64,000 nt of DNA, from assembly GCF_009372255.1 (NCBI RefSeq), contig NZ_LXGN01000034.1, forward strand, positions 179,401 to 243,400, in the 5' to 3' direction. The notes beneath the pieces were generated by a model. That model was given only the letters and a program-made list of their open reading frames with translations. It searched no databases and had not been told where the DNA came from. How positions within the stretch are numbered: the first letter of the stretch is position 1; each line of letters starts with the position of its first letter. The position numbers and the translations under genes are program-made. Shown one piece after another: positions 25,555 through 34,415 of this stretch. This DNA is from Acinetobacter guerrae (GTDB lineage: Bacteria > Pseudomonadota > Gammaproteobacteria > Pseudomonadales > Moraxellaceae).

Positions 25555-26316
25555 TTATTGAAAGCTTGAAACAGGCATGGCATTTAATCGCTCTAAATCT
25601 GCCAAAGTGTCTACCCCTGGTGGTAGATTGGCTTCGGCAATAGCAATGGCGATTCGATGACCATTTTCTAGAACACGCAATTGTTCAAGGCTTTCAAGTT
25701 TTTCCAATGTACCTTGTTCCCAAGTTACATATTCCTGCAACAGACTCACACGATAAGCATATAAACCTAAATGACGGTAAGCATTTGCATGTAATTGTTG
25801 GGTATTATGTTGTACAGAATCACGATCATAGGGAATTGTAGCGCGACTAAAATAAAGCGCTTCGTTATGTTTAGACATGACCACTTTAACAATGCTATTG
25901 CGTTGAAATTCTTCTAAAAGATGAATTGGTTCGCACAAAGTCGACATGGAGCAATGAGATTTTTCCACCAATAATTGACTTACCTGTTGTACTAATTTAG
26001 CAGGTAGCAAAGGTTCATCACCTTGAACATTGACAATAATATCATCACTCGCCCATCCTTTCATTCGTGCAACTTCACTTAAACGATCCGTACCAGAAGG
26101 ATGTTCCTGACTGGTCATCACCACATCAATATCTTCTGCACGACAAATATTGGCAATACGTTCATCATCAGTTGCCACACACAAATCATCAAAACCCTTT
26201 ACTTTTTTTGCCTGATCAACAACTCTTAAAATCATGGCACGACCATGAATTTCCAAAAGCGGCTTACCTGGTAAACGTGAACTAGCAAAACGAGCAGGAA
26301 TGACAATATGTTTCAT
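25555..26316 (-). CDS. kdsB: CMP-KDO synthetase (3-deoxy-manno-octulosonate cytidylyltransferase)
   Basis: 253 residues. It activates KDO with CTP for attachment to lipid A. The opening [15 protein letters not shown] is the nucleotide-binding signature. VATDDERI and [11 protein letters not shown] are further KdsB blocks, and [15 protein letters not shown] lies later in the chain. It starts 1 nt after the lpxK stop and is co-transcribed with lpxK and msbA. Confidence 0.97.
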   Translation of the reverse strand: MKHIVIPARFASSRLPGKPLLEIHGRAMILRVVDQAKKVKGFDDLCVATDDERIANICRAEDIDVVMTSQEHPSGTDRLSEVARMKGWASDDIIVNVQGDEPLLPAKLVQQVSQLLVEKSHCSMSTLCEPIHLLEEFQRNSIVKVVMSKHNEALYFSRATIPYDRDSVQHNTQQLHANAYRHLGLYAYRVSLLQEYVTWEQGTLEKLESLEQLRVLENGHRIAIAIAEANLPPGVDTLADLERLNAMPVSSFQ

Positions 26317-27336
26317 TTAAATTTCCTGAGACAAAGAAATATCCAATTGTTGTAATTGAGTGTCAAGTAACTGATAGCAAGCTTCAGAGAGAACAGCCTC
26401 TACAGGTACCACCCAAATTTCAGTAGAAAAATCGGGATGTTGCTTGAGTAAAGGTAAAATTTTCACTGCATCTTTTTCGGTGGTAATAATTGAATTTTGA
26501 TCATCAAACTGTAAGTCTTCAATTTCATAATCATGATGATCAGGAAATTCGTGACACTGAAATTCCTTAATACCTATCGATTCAAGTGTTTTATAAAAAC
26601 GCTGTGGAAAACCTATACCAACAACGGCGTAAAACTCATCATATTGATTAAACAACCGAGAAGTATTGCCTGTTGGGTTTAATAAATAGGGCTGACCCGC
26701 TTGAAGATGCATATTCAATATCGAATGCGACTGTAAGCCATGTTCAATAACAGTTCCCGTTTCTAAACGCGACTTAGGTTCACGCAAATAACCTTCGGGT
26801 AATAATTTTTCATTACCCAAACCACGATTTAAATCCAGTACAATCCATTCAATTTGCCGATCCAGTGCCCAATGCTGCAAGCCATCATCACTGATAATCA
26901 GATCGAGTTGATGCTGACTTAAAAGCAACTCAATGGCGGCTTTGCGATCGGGGCCAACAACCATTGGTACAGCCGTGGACTGAACAATCAAACACGGTTC
27001 ATCACCAACTTCATCGGGCATTGAGTCTAAAGTTACCAATGCAGGAAACGGCCCCTGACCTCCATAACCACGACTGATCACACCAACTTTGAGCTGCCGA
27101 TGCATTAAGTATTTGATGAGTTGAATCAATAACGGTGTTTTACCACTCCCTCCCACCGTAATATTTCCAATCACCATCACAGGTACGGGAGCCGTATAAA
27201 CTGATTTAATTCCAGACTGATACAACTGATGATTAAAACTTGCACCAACCCGATATAAACAAGACAAAGGGCGCAACAAAACTAGCCATTTCGCTTGTTT
27301 GTTCCACGCATCCTGAATCATCTGGGCAAGAGACAT
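26317..27336 (-). CDS. lpxK: Tetraacyldisaccharide 4'-kinase
   Basis: 339 residues. It phosphorylates the 4' position of the lipid A disaccharide at the inner face of the cytoplasmic membrane. The P-loop is GGSGKTP (about residue 62), preceded by VPVMVIGNITV. GVISRGYGG and LIISDDGLQHW (catalytic Asp-Asp-Gly) complete the signature. The N-terminal hydrophobic helix (WLVLLRPLSCLYRVGA) anchors it to the membrane. It lies between msbA (5 nt) and kdsB, an arrangement often seen in Gammaproteobacteria. Confidence 0.97.
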   Translation of the reverse strand: MSLAQMIQDAWNKQAKWLVLLRPLSCLYRVGASFNHQLYQSGIKSVYTAPVPVMVIGNITVGGSGKTPLLIQLIKYLMHRQLKVGVISRGYGGQGPFPALVTLDSMPDEVGDEPCLIVQSTAVPMVVGPDRKAAIELLLSQHQLDLIISDDGLQHWALDRQIEWIVLDLNRGLGNEKLLPEGYLREPKSRLETGTVIEHGLQSHSILNMHLQAGQPYLLNPTGNTSRLFNQYDEFYAVVGIGFPQRFYKTLESIGIKEFQCHEFPDHHDYEIEDLQFDDQNSIITTEKDAVKILPLLKQHPDFSTEIWVVPVEAVLSEACYQLLDTQLQQLDISLSQEI

Positions 27337-27341
27337 GCAGC

Positions 27342-29069
27342 TTATTCCTCAAAATTACGCTGATGCAATTGGTAGTACGCACCTTGTTTGGCAAGCAGTT
27401 CTAAATGTGTACCCTGCTCAACAATTTGACCTTTATCCATGACCACAATTCGATCTGCATTTTCAATCGTTGATAAACGATGGGCTATCACAATAGTTGT
27501 ACGATCTTGCTGCATTGCCTGATCAAAAGCTTTTTGAATGAAATGCTCAGACTCATTGTCCAGCGCGCTAGTCGCTTCATCCAAAATTAAAATCGGGGCA
27601 TCTTTTAAAATTGCACGTGCAATCGCGATACGTTGACGTTGACCACCTGATAAATTCAACCCTTGAGCGCCAAGAACAGTGTCATAACCTTGCGGTAAGT
27701 TCATAATAAAATCATGTGCATAAGCTGCTTTTGCAGCAGCGATAATATCTTCTTCTTTTGCACCTTCAAGCTGTCCATACGCAATATTTTCACGTACAGT
27801 ACGATTAAACAGGACAACTTGCTGATTGACCATAGCCACCTGACGACGTAAAGTCGGCAAGTCGATATCTTCAATTTTGATGTCATCTAAATAAATACGA
27901 CCACGGCTAACTTCCTGAAAACGCACAAGTAAATTCACTAAAGAAGTTTTTCCTGCCCCTGAGCGTCCAACTAAAGCAATTGTTTCACCTGATTTAATGC
28001 TCAAAGTGAAATCCTGTATCGCATGAACATCTGATTTATAGACTAAATCAACGTGATCAAAATAAATATTACCTTTTAATTCAGGTTTCAGTGTTCCTGT
28101 ATTTTCTTCTTCAGGTAGATCCAACAATTCAAAAACGGAATACGCAGCAGCAATACCACGCTGTAGTTTCTCATTCACATCCGTTAAATTTTTGACTGGT
28201 TTTGCCAACAAGCCCGCAGCCGTAATATAGGCAACAAACTCACCCGCTGTTGTATTCCCAAAAATTTGTGGACGAAGCGCTAACCAAACAATCAAACTTA
28301 AAGCAAAAGCCATCACCAGTTGTACCAATGGTGAATTCATATTCTGCACAACTATCATTTTCAAACCACGCTTTAAGTTTTCCTTAGAAGACTTATAAAA
28401 ACGTAGTTGTTCAGAGGCCTCACCGTTGAAGGTCTTAACGACAGAATTCCCATTAATACTTTCTTGGACCACATGGTTCACATCACCCATCGTATTTTGC
28501 ACTTGGATGGAAAGTTTACGCATCCGTTTAGAAGCTTTACGAACCAATAGACCAATTAAAGGCATAAAGACTAAAATACACAAAGTTAAACGCCAGTTGG
28601 AATAAAAAAGATAACCCAACAAACCAATAGTAATAAAACCTTCTTTAACAATCGTGGTTAAAGATTCCGATGATGCAGCTGTCAGCTGTTCAACGTTATA
28701 CATAATCTTGGCAGTAATATGTCCAGATGAATTATCCAGATAATATTGTGAAGGTAAGCACAATAGTTTTGCATAGACATCCTGACGGATGCTAAAAATC
28801 AGACTTCTCGAAATGACTGCAGTAAAGTAACTCCCCATAAAGAGGCCAAGACCACGAAAGAAAACCAATAAAACAATCAGTACTGGAAACCAATCAAGAT
28901 TTTCCCGACTCCCTTCCTGAATCGCATCAATGATATATTTTAATAACTTTGCAACTGAAACTTCAGTTGCAGCATTAATACCAAAACCAAGCAAGACTAA
29001 TAATGCGATGCCCCAATAGGGTTTTAAATAGGATAGAAGACGAAGATAAACCTTAAAATCTTGATTCAC
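27342..29069 (-). CDS. msbA: Lipid A export ATP-binding/permease MsbA
   Basis: 575 residues, a half-size ABC exporter with six membrane segments in residues 1 to about 310. The nucleotide-binding domain follows: Walker A GRSGAGKTS, signature LSGGQRQRIAIARA, Walker B PILILDEATSALD and H-loop IVIAHRLST. It flips core-lipid A across the inner membrane. The start is GTG at 29069, overlapping the exbD stop (GTGA), so translation is probably coupled to exbD. lpxK follows 5 nt later. Confidence 0.96.
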   Translation of the reverse strand: MNQDFKVYLRLLSYLKPYWGIALLVLLGFGINAATEVSVAKLLKYIIDAIQEGSRENLDWFPVLIVLLVFFRGLGLFMGSYFTAVISRSLIFSIRQDVYAKLLCLPSQYYLDNSSGHITAKIMYNVEQLTAASSESLTTIVKEGFITIGLLGYLFYSNWRLTLCILVFMPLIGLLVRKASKRMRKLSIQVQNTMGDVNHVVQESINGNSVVKTFNGEASEQLRFYKSSKENLKRGLKMIVVQNMNSPLVQLVMAFALSLIVWLALRPQIFGNTTAGEFVAYITAAGLLAKPVKNLTDVNEKLQRGIAAAYSVFELLDLPEEENTGTLKPELKGNIYFDHVDLVYKSDVHAIQDFTLSIKSGETIALVGRSGAGKTSLVNLLVRFQEVSRGRIYLDDIKIEDIDLPTLRRQVAMVNQQVVLFNRTVRENIAYGQLEGAKEEDIIAAAKAAYAHDFIMNLPQGYDTVLGAQGLNLSGGQRQRIAIARAILKDAPILILDEATSALDNESEHFIQKAFDQAMQQDRTTIVIAHRLSTIENADRIVVMDKGQIVEQGTHLELLAKQGAYYQLHQRNFEE

Positions 29070-29494
29070 TCAGTAAAACCTCTAGAAGGAACTTTTGTAC
29101 TAATGTTAATGTTAACAAAGCCAAGCTGACCTGCTACATCCATCACACGAATTACATCTTGATGCGTCGCTTTAGCATCGGCAGCAATAACAAACATCAA
29201 ATCACGACGGTCATGTGCAGCTTGCTTAATTGCACTACTTAAATCAGAACTATTTTGACTCGCAATAGCTTGACCATTGACAAGATAATGCCCAGTAGAG
29301 TCTACCATGACCTCGATTTTTTGATCGTATTGTTTTGGTGGGACCCCCTGTGCATCAGGAAGTGTTAAATTAATTCGACTATTTTGTGCAAATGTCGTAG
29401 AAAGCAATAAAAACACCAAGATAAATAATAAACAGTCAATCATGGGTGTCAGGTTGATATGAATATCTTCGACTTGCGGGCGTTTAAATTTCAT
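29066..29494 (-). CDS. exbD: ExbD/TolR-family biopolymer transport protein
   Basis: 142 residues. A single N-terminal membrane helix begins at about residue 16 (LTPMIDCLLFILVFLLLSTTF) and carries the conserved Asp that couples proton flow (PMIDC). A periplasmic domain follows. With ExbB it forms a proton-driven motor. The location upstream of msbA-lpxK-kdsB is conserved in several Gammaproteobacteria and argues for an envelope role rather than a classical TonB-iron locus. Confidence 0.92.
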   Translation of the reverse strand: MKFKRPQVEDIHINLTPMIDCLLFILVFLLLSTTFAQNSRINLTLPDAQGVPPKQYDQKIEVMVDSTGHYLVNGQAIASQNSSDLSSAIKQAAHDRRDLMFVIAADAKATHQDVIRVMDVAGQLGFVNINISTKVPSRGFTE

Positions 29495-29505
29495 AATGTC
29501 CCGCC

Positions 29506-30144
29506 CTAGCCTACACGACGTTGCTCAAATGCATTTTGATGCTGTGACTTGAAAAAAAGTGCCGCATGAAACAGAGTGGCTTGCTGTTCTAGCTCTGCGA
29601 TGTACTCATGCACAAGCCGCTGAAAGTAGCGATATGCGATTAAAGCAGGAATCGCAATCAACATCCCCACTGCTGTGGTAATCAGCGCTTTGGAAATACC
29701 TGGGATCATTAAAGTTGGACTACCACTCGATCCAATATCAATGACTAAAAACGATTCAATAATCCCGACTACAGTTCCCAAAAGTCCAAGTAAAGGTGCA
29801 ACCGCACTCATCGTTCCCAGAAAATTAATATTACGTTCTAAATATCCAATTTCCTGAGACGCCGTAACTTCCATTTGAGCTTTAGCAAATTGCTCGCCCA
29901 TCGTTTGATTATCCAGACCAGCTTTTAAAATTCGTCCTAGAGGGCTTTTTTGCAGTTGTTGATTTTGTTGCAATTGCTCAACAACCTGATCAACTGAATG
30001 AGAACTTGTGGCTACCAATACATTTGGTAAAACTGCTGCGCGTTTAAGACGAACAAAACGTTCAATACTAATCGCAACCGTAAAAATAGAACATAGAATA
30101 AGGGGCAGCATCAACCAGCCCCCCGCTTTAACCAATTCCCACAT
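29506..30144 (-). CDS. exbB: ExbB/TolQ/MotA-family proton channel protein
   Basis: 212 residues from the ATG at 30144, preceded by GGGGAAG; a TTG at 30159 would overlap that site. Three membrane segments: GGWLMLPLILCSIFTVAIS near the start, then NFLGTMSAVAPLLGLLGTVVGII, then ALITTAVGMLIAIPALIAY. The GLLGTV and T-A-x-G-M motifs are typical of ExbB. It forms the pore with ExbD, whose gene follows 11 nt later. Confidence 0.93.
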   Translation of the reverse strand: MWELVKAGGWLMLPLILCSIFTVAISIERFVRLKRAAVLPNVLVATSSHSVDQVVEQLQQNQQLQKSPLGRILKAGLDNQTMGEQFAKAQMEVTASQEIGYLERNINFLGTMSAVAPLLGLLGTVVGIIESFLVIDIGSSGSPTLMIPGISKALITTAVGMLIAIPALIAYRYFQRLVHEYIAELEQQATLFHAALFFKSQHQNAFEQRRVG

Positions 30145-30190
30145 GCCGATCTTCCCCAATCACTACAAAATTTTAAAATGTCAGCATAGA

Positions 30191-31078
30191 CTAATCGGTT
30201 AAGCAAATATTTAAAATACCATCTAACTCATCGAGTGAGTGATAGTGAATGACGAGTTTGCCTTTTCCTTGTTTATTGTGATCGATTTTCACATTTGCAC
30301 CAAATCGCTCAGAAAGTTTTTGTGTCAATTGTTCAATATCAGGTGAAATTGTGGCTTTGGCTTTATCTTGTTTTGGCTCATTCCACTCACGCACCAGTTG
30401 TTCTGTTTGGCGTACAGAAAGGCTTTTTTCAATCACAATTTTAGCAACTGCAATCTGGTCTTTTGTCTTGAGTGCCAAAATCGCACGGGCATGCCCCATG
30501 TCCAATTGGCTTTCCTGCATCAAATCTTTGATTGCATCATCCAGACTGAGTAAGCGTAATAAATTACTGACCGTAGTACGCGCCTTACCCACTGTATCTG
30601 CAATTTCCTGATGACTTAAACCAAATTCATCATGGAAACGTTGTAATGCTAACGCCTGATCAATCGGGTTCAAATCTTGACGTTGAATATTTTCAATTAA
30701 AGCCAGTGCAATTGCGACCTGATCATTAAGATCGCGGACAATCGCAGGAATTTCTTTTAAACCCGCTAATTGTGCTGCACGCCAACGACGTTCACCCGCA
30801 ATGATTTCATAAGAATACTGTTCATCATCAATTGGACGAATCACAATCGGCTGCATCACACCATGTTTTTCAATCGATGATGCCAGTTCTTTTAAATCCT
30901 GCTCTTGTATAAAACGGCGCGGTTGATATTCACCACGTTTCAACAGATTAACATCAATCTGTTTCAACTGTCCGTGATCAATTTCCTGTGCTTCTAATTG
31001 TAACTTTTCTTTTTGAATGGAACCCAGAAGCGCATCTAAGCCACGACCTTTTGCCAATCCTCGTTTTTTTGTGGTCAT
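30191..31078 (-). CDS. parB: Chromosome-partitioning protein ParB
   Basis: 295 residues. N-terminal KRGLAKGRGLDALLG is the ParA-stimulating tail. The CTP-binding/ParB box includes YEIIAGERRWRAAQLAGL, and the helix-turn-helix is LSHQEIADTVGKARTTVSNLLRLL. A C-terminal dimer domain follows. ParB loads at parS sites and spreads as a CTP clamp to segregate origins. Its start overlaps the parA stop (ATGA). No full parS palindrome was found in this window. Confidence 0.96.
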   Translation of the reverse strand: MTTKKRGLAKGRGLDALLGSIQKEKLQLEAQEIDHGQLKQIDVNLLKRGEYQPRRFIQEQDLKELASSIEKHGVMQPIVIRPIDDEQYSYEIIAGERRWRAAQLAGLKEIPAIVRDLNDQVAIALALIENIQRQDLNPIDQALALQRFHDEFGLSHQEIADTVGKARTTVSNLLRLLSLDDAIKDLMQESQLDMGHARAILALKTKDQIAVAKIVIEKSLSVRQTEQLVREWNEPKQDKAKATISPDIEQLTQKLSERFGANVKIDHNKQGKGKLVIHYHSLDELDGILNICLTD

Positions 31079-31857
31079 GCCTTACTTCCTTTTTTCACTT
31101 TACTCTTTTTCAACATTTCGGCAGCTAGATTTAAATAAGCCACTGCACCTTTTGAACTTTTCTCAAAATAAATAATCGGTAAACCATGCGCAGGTGCTTC
31201 AGCAAGACGAACATTTCGTGGAACGACCGTATCGTAAAGTTTTTTGCCAAAAAACTGTTCTAATTCAGCAGAAACATCGCGGGTTAACGCATTACGCGCA
31301 TCGTACATAGTACGTAATACACCAATAATTTGCAGATCGGGATTCAGGGCTTGCTGAATACGATCAATGGTCTGAGTTAAGTCAGCCAGACCTTCTAATG
31401 CATAATATTCACATTGCATCGGAATCATAACCCCATCTACAGCAGCCAGTGCATTGACGGTAATCAGACTCAGACTAGGTGCGCAATCGATGATGATATA
31501 ATCAAAAGAATCACGAACACTTTCCAGTGCTTTTTTTAGAATAAATTCGCGTCCATCCTGATCTGCAATTGCGAGCTCTACCCCCGAAAGTTCACGGTTT
31601 GAACCGAGTACCTTATAGCCCACTTCAGACTTTGTGATTGCAGTTTCAACAGGAACCTCACCCAGCAGTACATCGGTAATAGAGTACAATAAATCGTTTT
31701 TTTGTACACCAGAGCCCATCGTGGCATTGCCCTGTGAATCCATATCGACCAGAAGTACACGTTTTTTTAACACAGCCAATGAGGCAGCCAGATTTACGGC
31801 TGTCGTGGTTTTCCCCACGCCACCTTTTTGATTGGCTATTGCAATAATCTGAGCCAT
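31075..31857 (-). CDS. parA: Chromosome-partitioning ATPase ParA (Soj-like)
   Basis: 260 residues. The deviant Walker A KGGVGKTTTAVNLAAS starts at residue 10; Walker A' is LLVDMDSQGNAT and Walker B is YIIIDCAPSLSLIT. ParA-ATP dimers coat the nucleoid and are released by ParB, giving a moving gradient that carries origins. It lies between rsmG (12 nt upstream) and parB, the usual chromosomal order. It lacks an N-terminal helix-turn-helix, consistent with a chromosomal type Ia-small protein. Confidence 0.97.
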   Translation of the reverse strand: MAQIIAIANQKGGVGKTTTAVNLAASLAVLKKRVLLVDMDSQGNATMGSGVQKNDLLYSITDVLLGEVPVETAITKSEVGYKVLGSNRELSGVELAIADQDGREFILKKALESVRDSFDYIIIDCAPSLSLITVNALAAVDGVMIPMQCEYYALEGLADLTQTIDRIQQALNPDLQIIGVLRTMYDARNALTRDVSAELEQFFGKKLYDTVVPRNVRLAEAPAHGLPIIYFEKSSKGAVAYLNLAAEMLKKSKVKKGSKA

Positions 31858-31869
31858 AGTTACCCCAAC

Positions 31870-32508
31870 TTAAGATTGTTTTTGTTCAAGTAAAAGCAAA
31901 TGACGTTGTTCATCTAGACGTGGTACTTGCAACTCAATCACCTGACACGAAAATTCATTTTTCAATTGCTGCATTTCTTCGTTTGGAACTAAACCTTTCA
32001 TCGCTGCAATAATGCTGTTTGGATGCATATAAGGACGAGCAGCAGCCACAAAATCACTTAGAGAAGCAAATGCACGACTGGTGATCACATCGAACTGACC
32101 TAATTCACCAATTGATTCTTCATTTTCCACACGAGTCTGTACAGCAATCACATTTTTTAATTTTAAATCTGCAATAAACTGTTTTAAAAATCGAATCTTT
32201 TTACCATTTGAATCTAACAACACACAAGAGCGCTCAGGTTGGCATAATGCGATGATCATACCTGGCATACCACCACCCGTACCGACATCAAGCAAACGCC
32301 CCGCAGGCAAGTCTTTAAGAATGCTGAGACTATCTAGCAAATGCTTCACTAGCATTTCTTTGGGATCACGTATCGCAGTCAGATTATAGGCTTTGTTCCA
32401 GAGCACCAATGCATCTTGATATTTCAACAACAGATTCAAAGCTTCATCATTCAGGTTTAATCCCAGTGCCTGACTACCCTGTTTTAATTCGTGGAAAAAA
32501 GGATGCAT
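31870..32508 (-). CDS. rsmG: 16S rRNA (guanine527-N7)-methyltransferase
   Basis: 212 residues. SAM-binding motif LLDVGTGGGMPGMIIAL (about residues 71-87), preceded by NLTAIRDPKEMLVKHLLDSL, the GidB signature. It methylates G527 of 16S rRNA in the decoding site; loss of function gives low-level streptomycin resistance in other bacteria. First gene of rsmG-parA-parB. Confidence 0.96.
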   Translation of the reverse strand: MHPFFHELKQGSQALGLNLNDEALNLLLKYQDALVLWNKAYNLTAIRDPKEMLVKHLLDSLSILKDLPAGRLLDVGTGGGMPGMIIALCQPERSCVLLDSNGKKIRFLKQFIADLKLKNVIAVQTRVENEESIGELGQFDVITSRAFASLSDFVAAARPYMHPNSIIAAMKGLVPNEEMQQLKNEFSCQVIELQVPRLDEQRHLLLLEQKQS

Positions 32509-32599
32509 ATCCGTGGAACATCTCTAAAAAGTTAGTTGCAGTATACCTATTTCTATACTCAAAAATAGTGGTCAACGATTAGCGTTTACCCAGTTAAAT

Positions 32600-33283
32600 C
32601 TACAAAGATGCTTTAATTTGTTGATCTAGCTCATTTAATCGTTCAGGCGTACCCACATCGACCCACACTCCCTGCATTTTTTCAGCACTGACTTGACCAT
32701 CAAGCATCGCTTGTTTCAATAATGGCGCTAAAGGTCGCTTACCTTGCTCCAAATTTTCAAATAACTTCGGTGATAAAACAGCCACACCACTATAAGTTAA
32801 AGCTTCTCCATTCTGCCCTTGGTCAAAAGTATAGGCTTTGTGGTTTAACAAAATAAAGTCACCTTGCGGATGTTGCGCTGGATTTGGAACAAAGACCAGA
32901 TGCGCTAAGTTATCAACCAATTTAATATTCAAAAGAGGTGAAAAGTCCATCGTTGTCCAGACATCACCATTAACCAAAATAAAAGGTTCATCGCCCAAAA
33001 GTGGCAAAGCATTGATAATACCACCCGCTGTTTCCAAACCTTCGCCTTCATGTGACCACAAAATCTTGACACCCAACAGCGCACCATCGCCCAAAGCGTC
33101 AACCAGTTTATCGGCCAACCATGCTGTATTGATGACAATCTCAGTCACACCGATGCTTTTTAATTTTTCGATATGCCAAACAATGAGAGGTTTTCCACCA
33201 ACTGACAATAGCGGTTTAGGAGTATGCAAAGTCAATGGACGCATACGATTACCCAGACCTGCGGCTAAAATCATGGCTTTCAT
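32600..33283 (-). CDS. murU: N-acetylmuramate-1-phosphate uridylyltransferase (MurU-like)
   Basis: 227 residues. The nucleotidyltransferase signature ILAAGLGNRMRPLTLHTPKPLL opens the protein, and LVNGDVWTTMDF holds the metal-binding Asp. The pairing with the upstream AmgK kinase identifies it: AmgK phosphorylates recycled MurNAc at C1 and MurU makes UDP-MurNAc. This shunt bypasses MurA in peptidoglycan recycling (established in Pseudomonas). The start overlaps the amgK stop (TAATG). Confidence 0.92.
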   Translation of the reverse strand: MKAMILAAGLGNRMRPLTLHTPKPLLSVGGKPLIVWHIEKLKSIGVTEIVINTAWLADKLVDALGDGALLGVKILWSHEGEGLETAGGIINALPLLGDEPFILVNGDVWTTMDFSPLLNIKLVDNLAHLVFVPNPAQHPQGDFILLNHKAYTFDQGQNGEALTYSGVAVLSPKLFENLEQGKRPLAPLLKQAMLDGQVSAEKMQGVWVDVGTPERLNELDQQIKASL

Positions 33284-34296
33284 TAAGCTGCCACCTCATA
33301 GACGCCATATTTTTCAACAAACTTAGGCATGACTGTTTGATGTATGAACTGCATAAATGGTTCAAGTTCTGGATAAGCTTTACTTTCTTCCAGCAAATAC
33401 CACATGACACGTGGTAAATCTTTGAGATAACCCGATTTTCCATCTCGTTCAAATAAACGGACGAAAATACCCAGAATTTTGATATGACGTTGAATTGCCA
33501 TAAAGTCAGCTTCTTTTTTAAATTGCTCAAAGCTACGACTTGCTTTTGATTCTTCTGGCAATAGATCATAAAAAAGCTGGAACCAACGATAAACCCGATC
33601 AGCATTCCACTGTACATAGGCATCTCGAGTAATAGAGATGAGATCATAGGTATCCGCACCAATCACCGCATCCTGAAAATCAATCACGCCAAGTTGTTCT
33701 TCACCCTCAATTTTCATCAGATTGCGACTATGAAAATCTCGATGAACAATCACTTGAGGTTGCGCAAGCGCTGTATTTGCTAATAAGTCAAAAGTTTGAT
33801 CGATAATTTTTTGCTGTTCTGGAGTTGGATCAATATTTAATGACGGTAACATCCAGTCAGTCAGAAGCTTCATTTCAGTCATTAACTTTTCATAAGAATA
33901 AGTTGGAAAATGATCTTGACCCTGAATCGACTGCAACTGAATCAATTGCTTAAAACTTTGTAAATAGTAATGATCAACCGTAATATTATTCAATAAAGTC
34001 GACAACAATACATCACCAAAGTCTTCAAGCAACAAGAAGCCTTGCTCTAAATCTTTGGCAATAATATGCGGCACACGCACACCATATTGATCAAAAAATT
34101 CGTCAATCGTCACAAATGGGCCACAATCTTCTTTTTCAGGTGGCGCATCCATCAACATATAGGTATTATTTTGGATAATGACGCGTGCATAGCGTCTAAA
34201 ACTCGCATCTCCAGCTAAAAAGTGAACCTGAAAATTTTCAGTATTCAAAGCCGAGGCAATCCATGATTGTATCAATTGTTCACGTTGTGTATTCAT
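33283..34296 (-). CDS. amgK: Anomeric MurNAc/GlcNAc kinase (AmgK-like)
   Basis: 337 residues from the ATG at 34296; a TTG two codons earlier is less likely. An aminoglycoside-phosphotransferase-type kinase fold: YARVIIQNNTYMLMDAPP in the N-lobe, catalytic loop VIVHRDFHSRNLM (about residues 187-199) and metal-binding IDFQDAVIG. The family phosphorylates the anomeric hydroxyl of MurNAc/GlcNAc. It overlaps murU and lies divergent to lptD. Confidence 0.92.
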   Translation of the reverse strand: MNTQREQLIQSWIASALNTENFQVHFLAGDASFRRYARVIIQNNTYMLMDAPPEKEDCGPFVTIDEFFDQYGVRVPHIIAKDLEQGFLLLEDFGDVLLSTLLNNITVDHYYLQSFKQLIQLQSIQGQDHFPTYSYEKLMTEMKLLTDWMLPSLNIDPTPEQQKIIDQTFDLLANTALAQPQVIVHRDFHSRNLMKIEGEEQLGVIDFQDAVIGADTYDLISITRDAYVQWNADRVYRWFQLFYDLLPEESKASRSFEQFKKEADFMAIQRHIKILGIFVRLFERDGKSGYLKDLPRVMWYLLEESKAYPELEPFMQFIHQTVMPKFVEKYGVYEVAA

Positions 34297-34326
34297 TTGC
34301 AATAAAATCTAAAACTAGCTGAGATT

Positions 34327-34355
34327 TTGAAGTCATAAGTGTAGCCACTTATAAA
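34327..34355 (+). promoter_or_regulatory. Candidate sigma-70 promoter of lptD-surA with overlapping palindrome
   Basis: TTGAAG (34327-34332) and TATAAA (34350-34355) are separated by exactly 17 nt, a near-consensus pair in the amgK/lptD gap. The spacer holds the inverted repeat ATAAGTG/CACTTAT (34335-34341 and 34346-34352), which partly covers the -10. A regulator binding there could control envelope biogenesis; this is inference. Confidence 0.65.
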
Positions 34356-34415
34356 CTTTTTCTCTATGATGCGACAATAATTAATTGCGAATTAGCATAC
34401 TTGGTTAATGAAACA

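Noticed and set aside
31217-31224. parS-like half sites CGTGGAAC at 31217-31224 (in parA) and CGTGGAACA at 32512-32520 (near the rsmG start)
   Set aside because: Only one half of the 16-bp parS palindrome is present at each place; the left halves do not match.
33249-33662. 137-codon reading frame inside amgK on the same strand
   Set aside because: It is an alternative frame of a well-supported kinase gene with no ribosome site or family resemblance.
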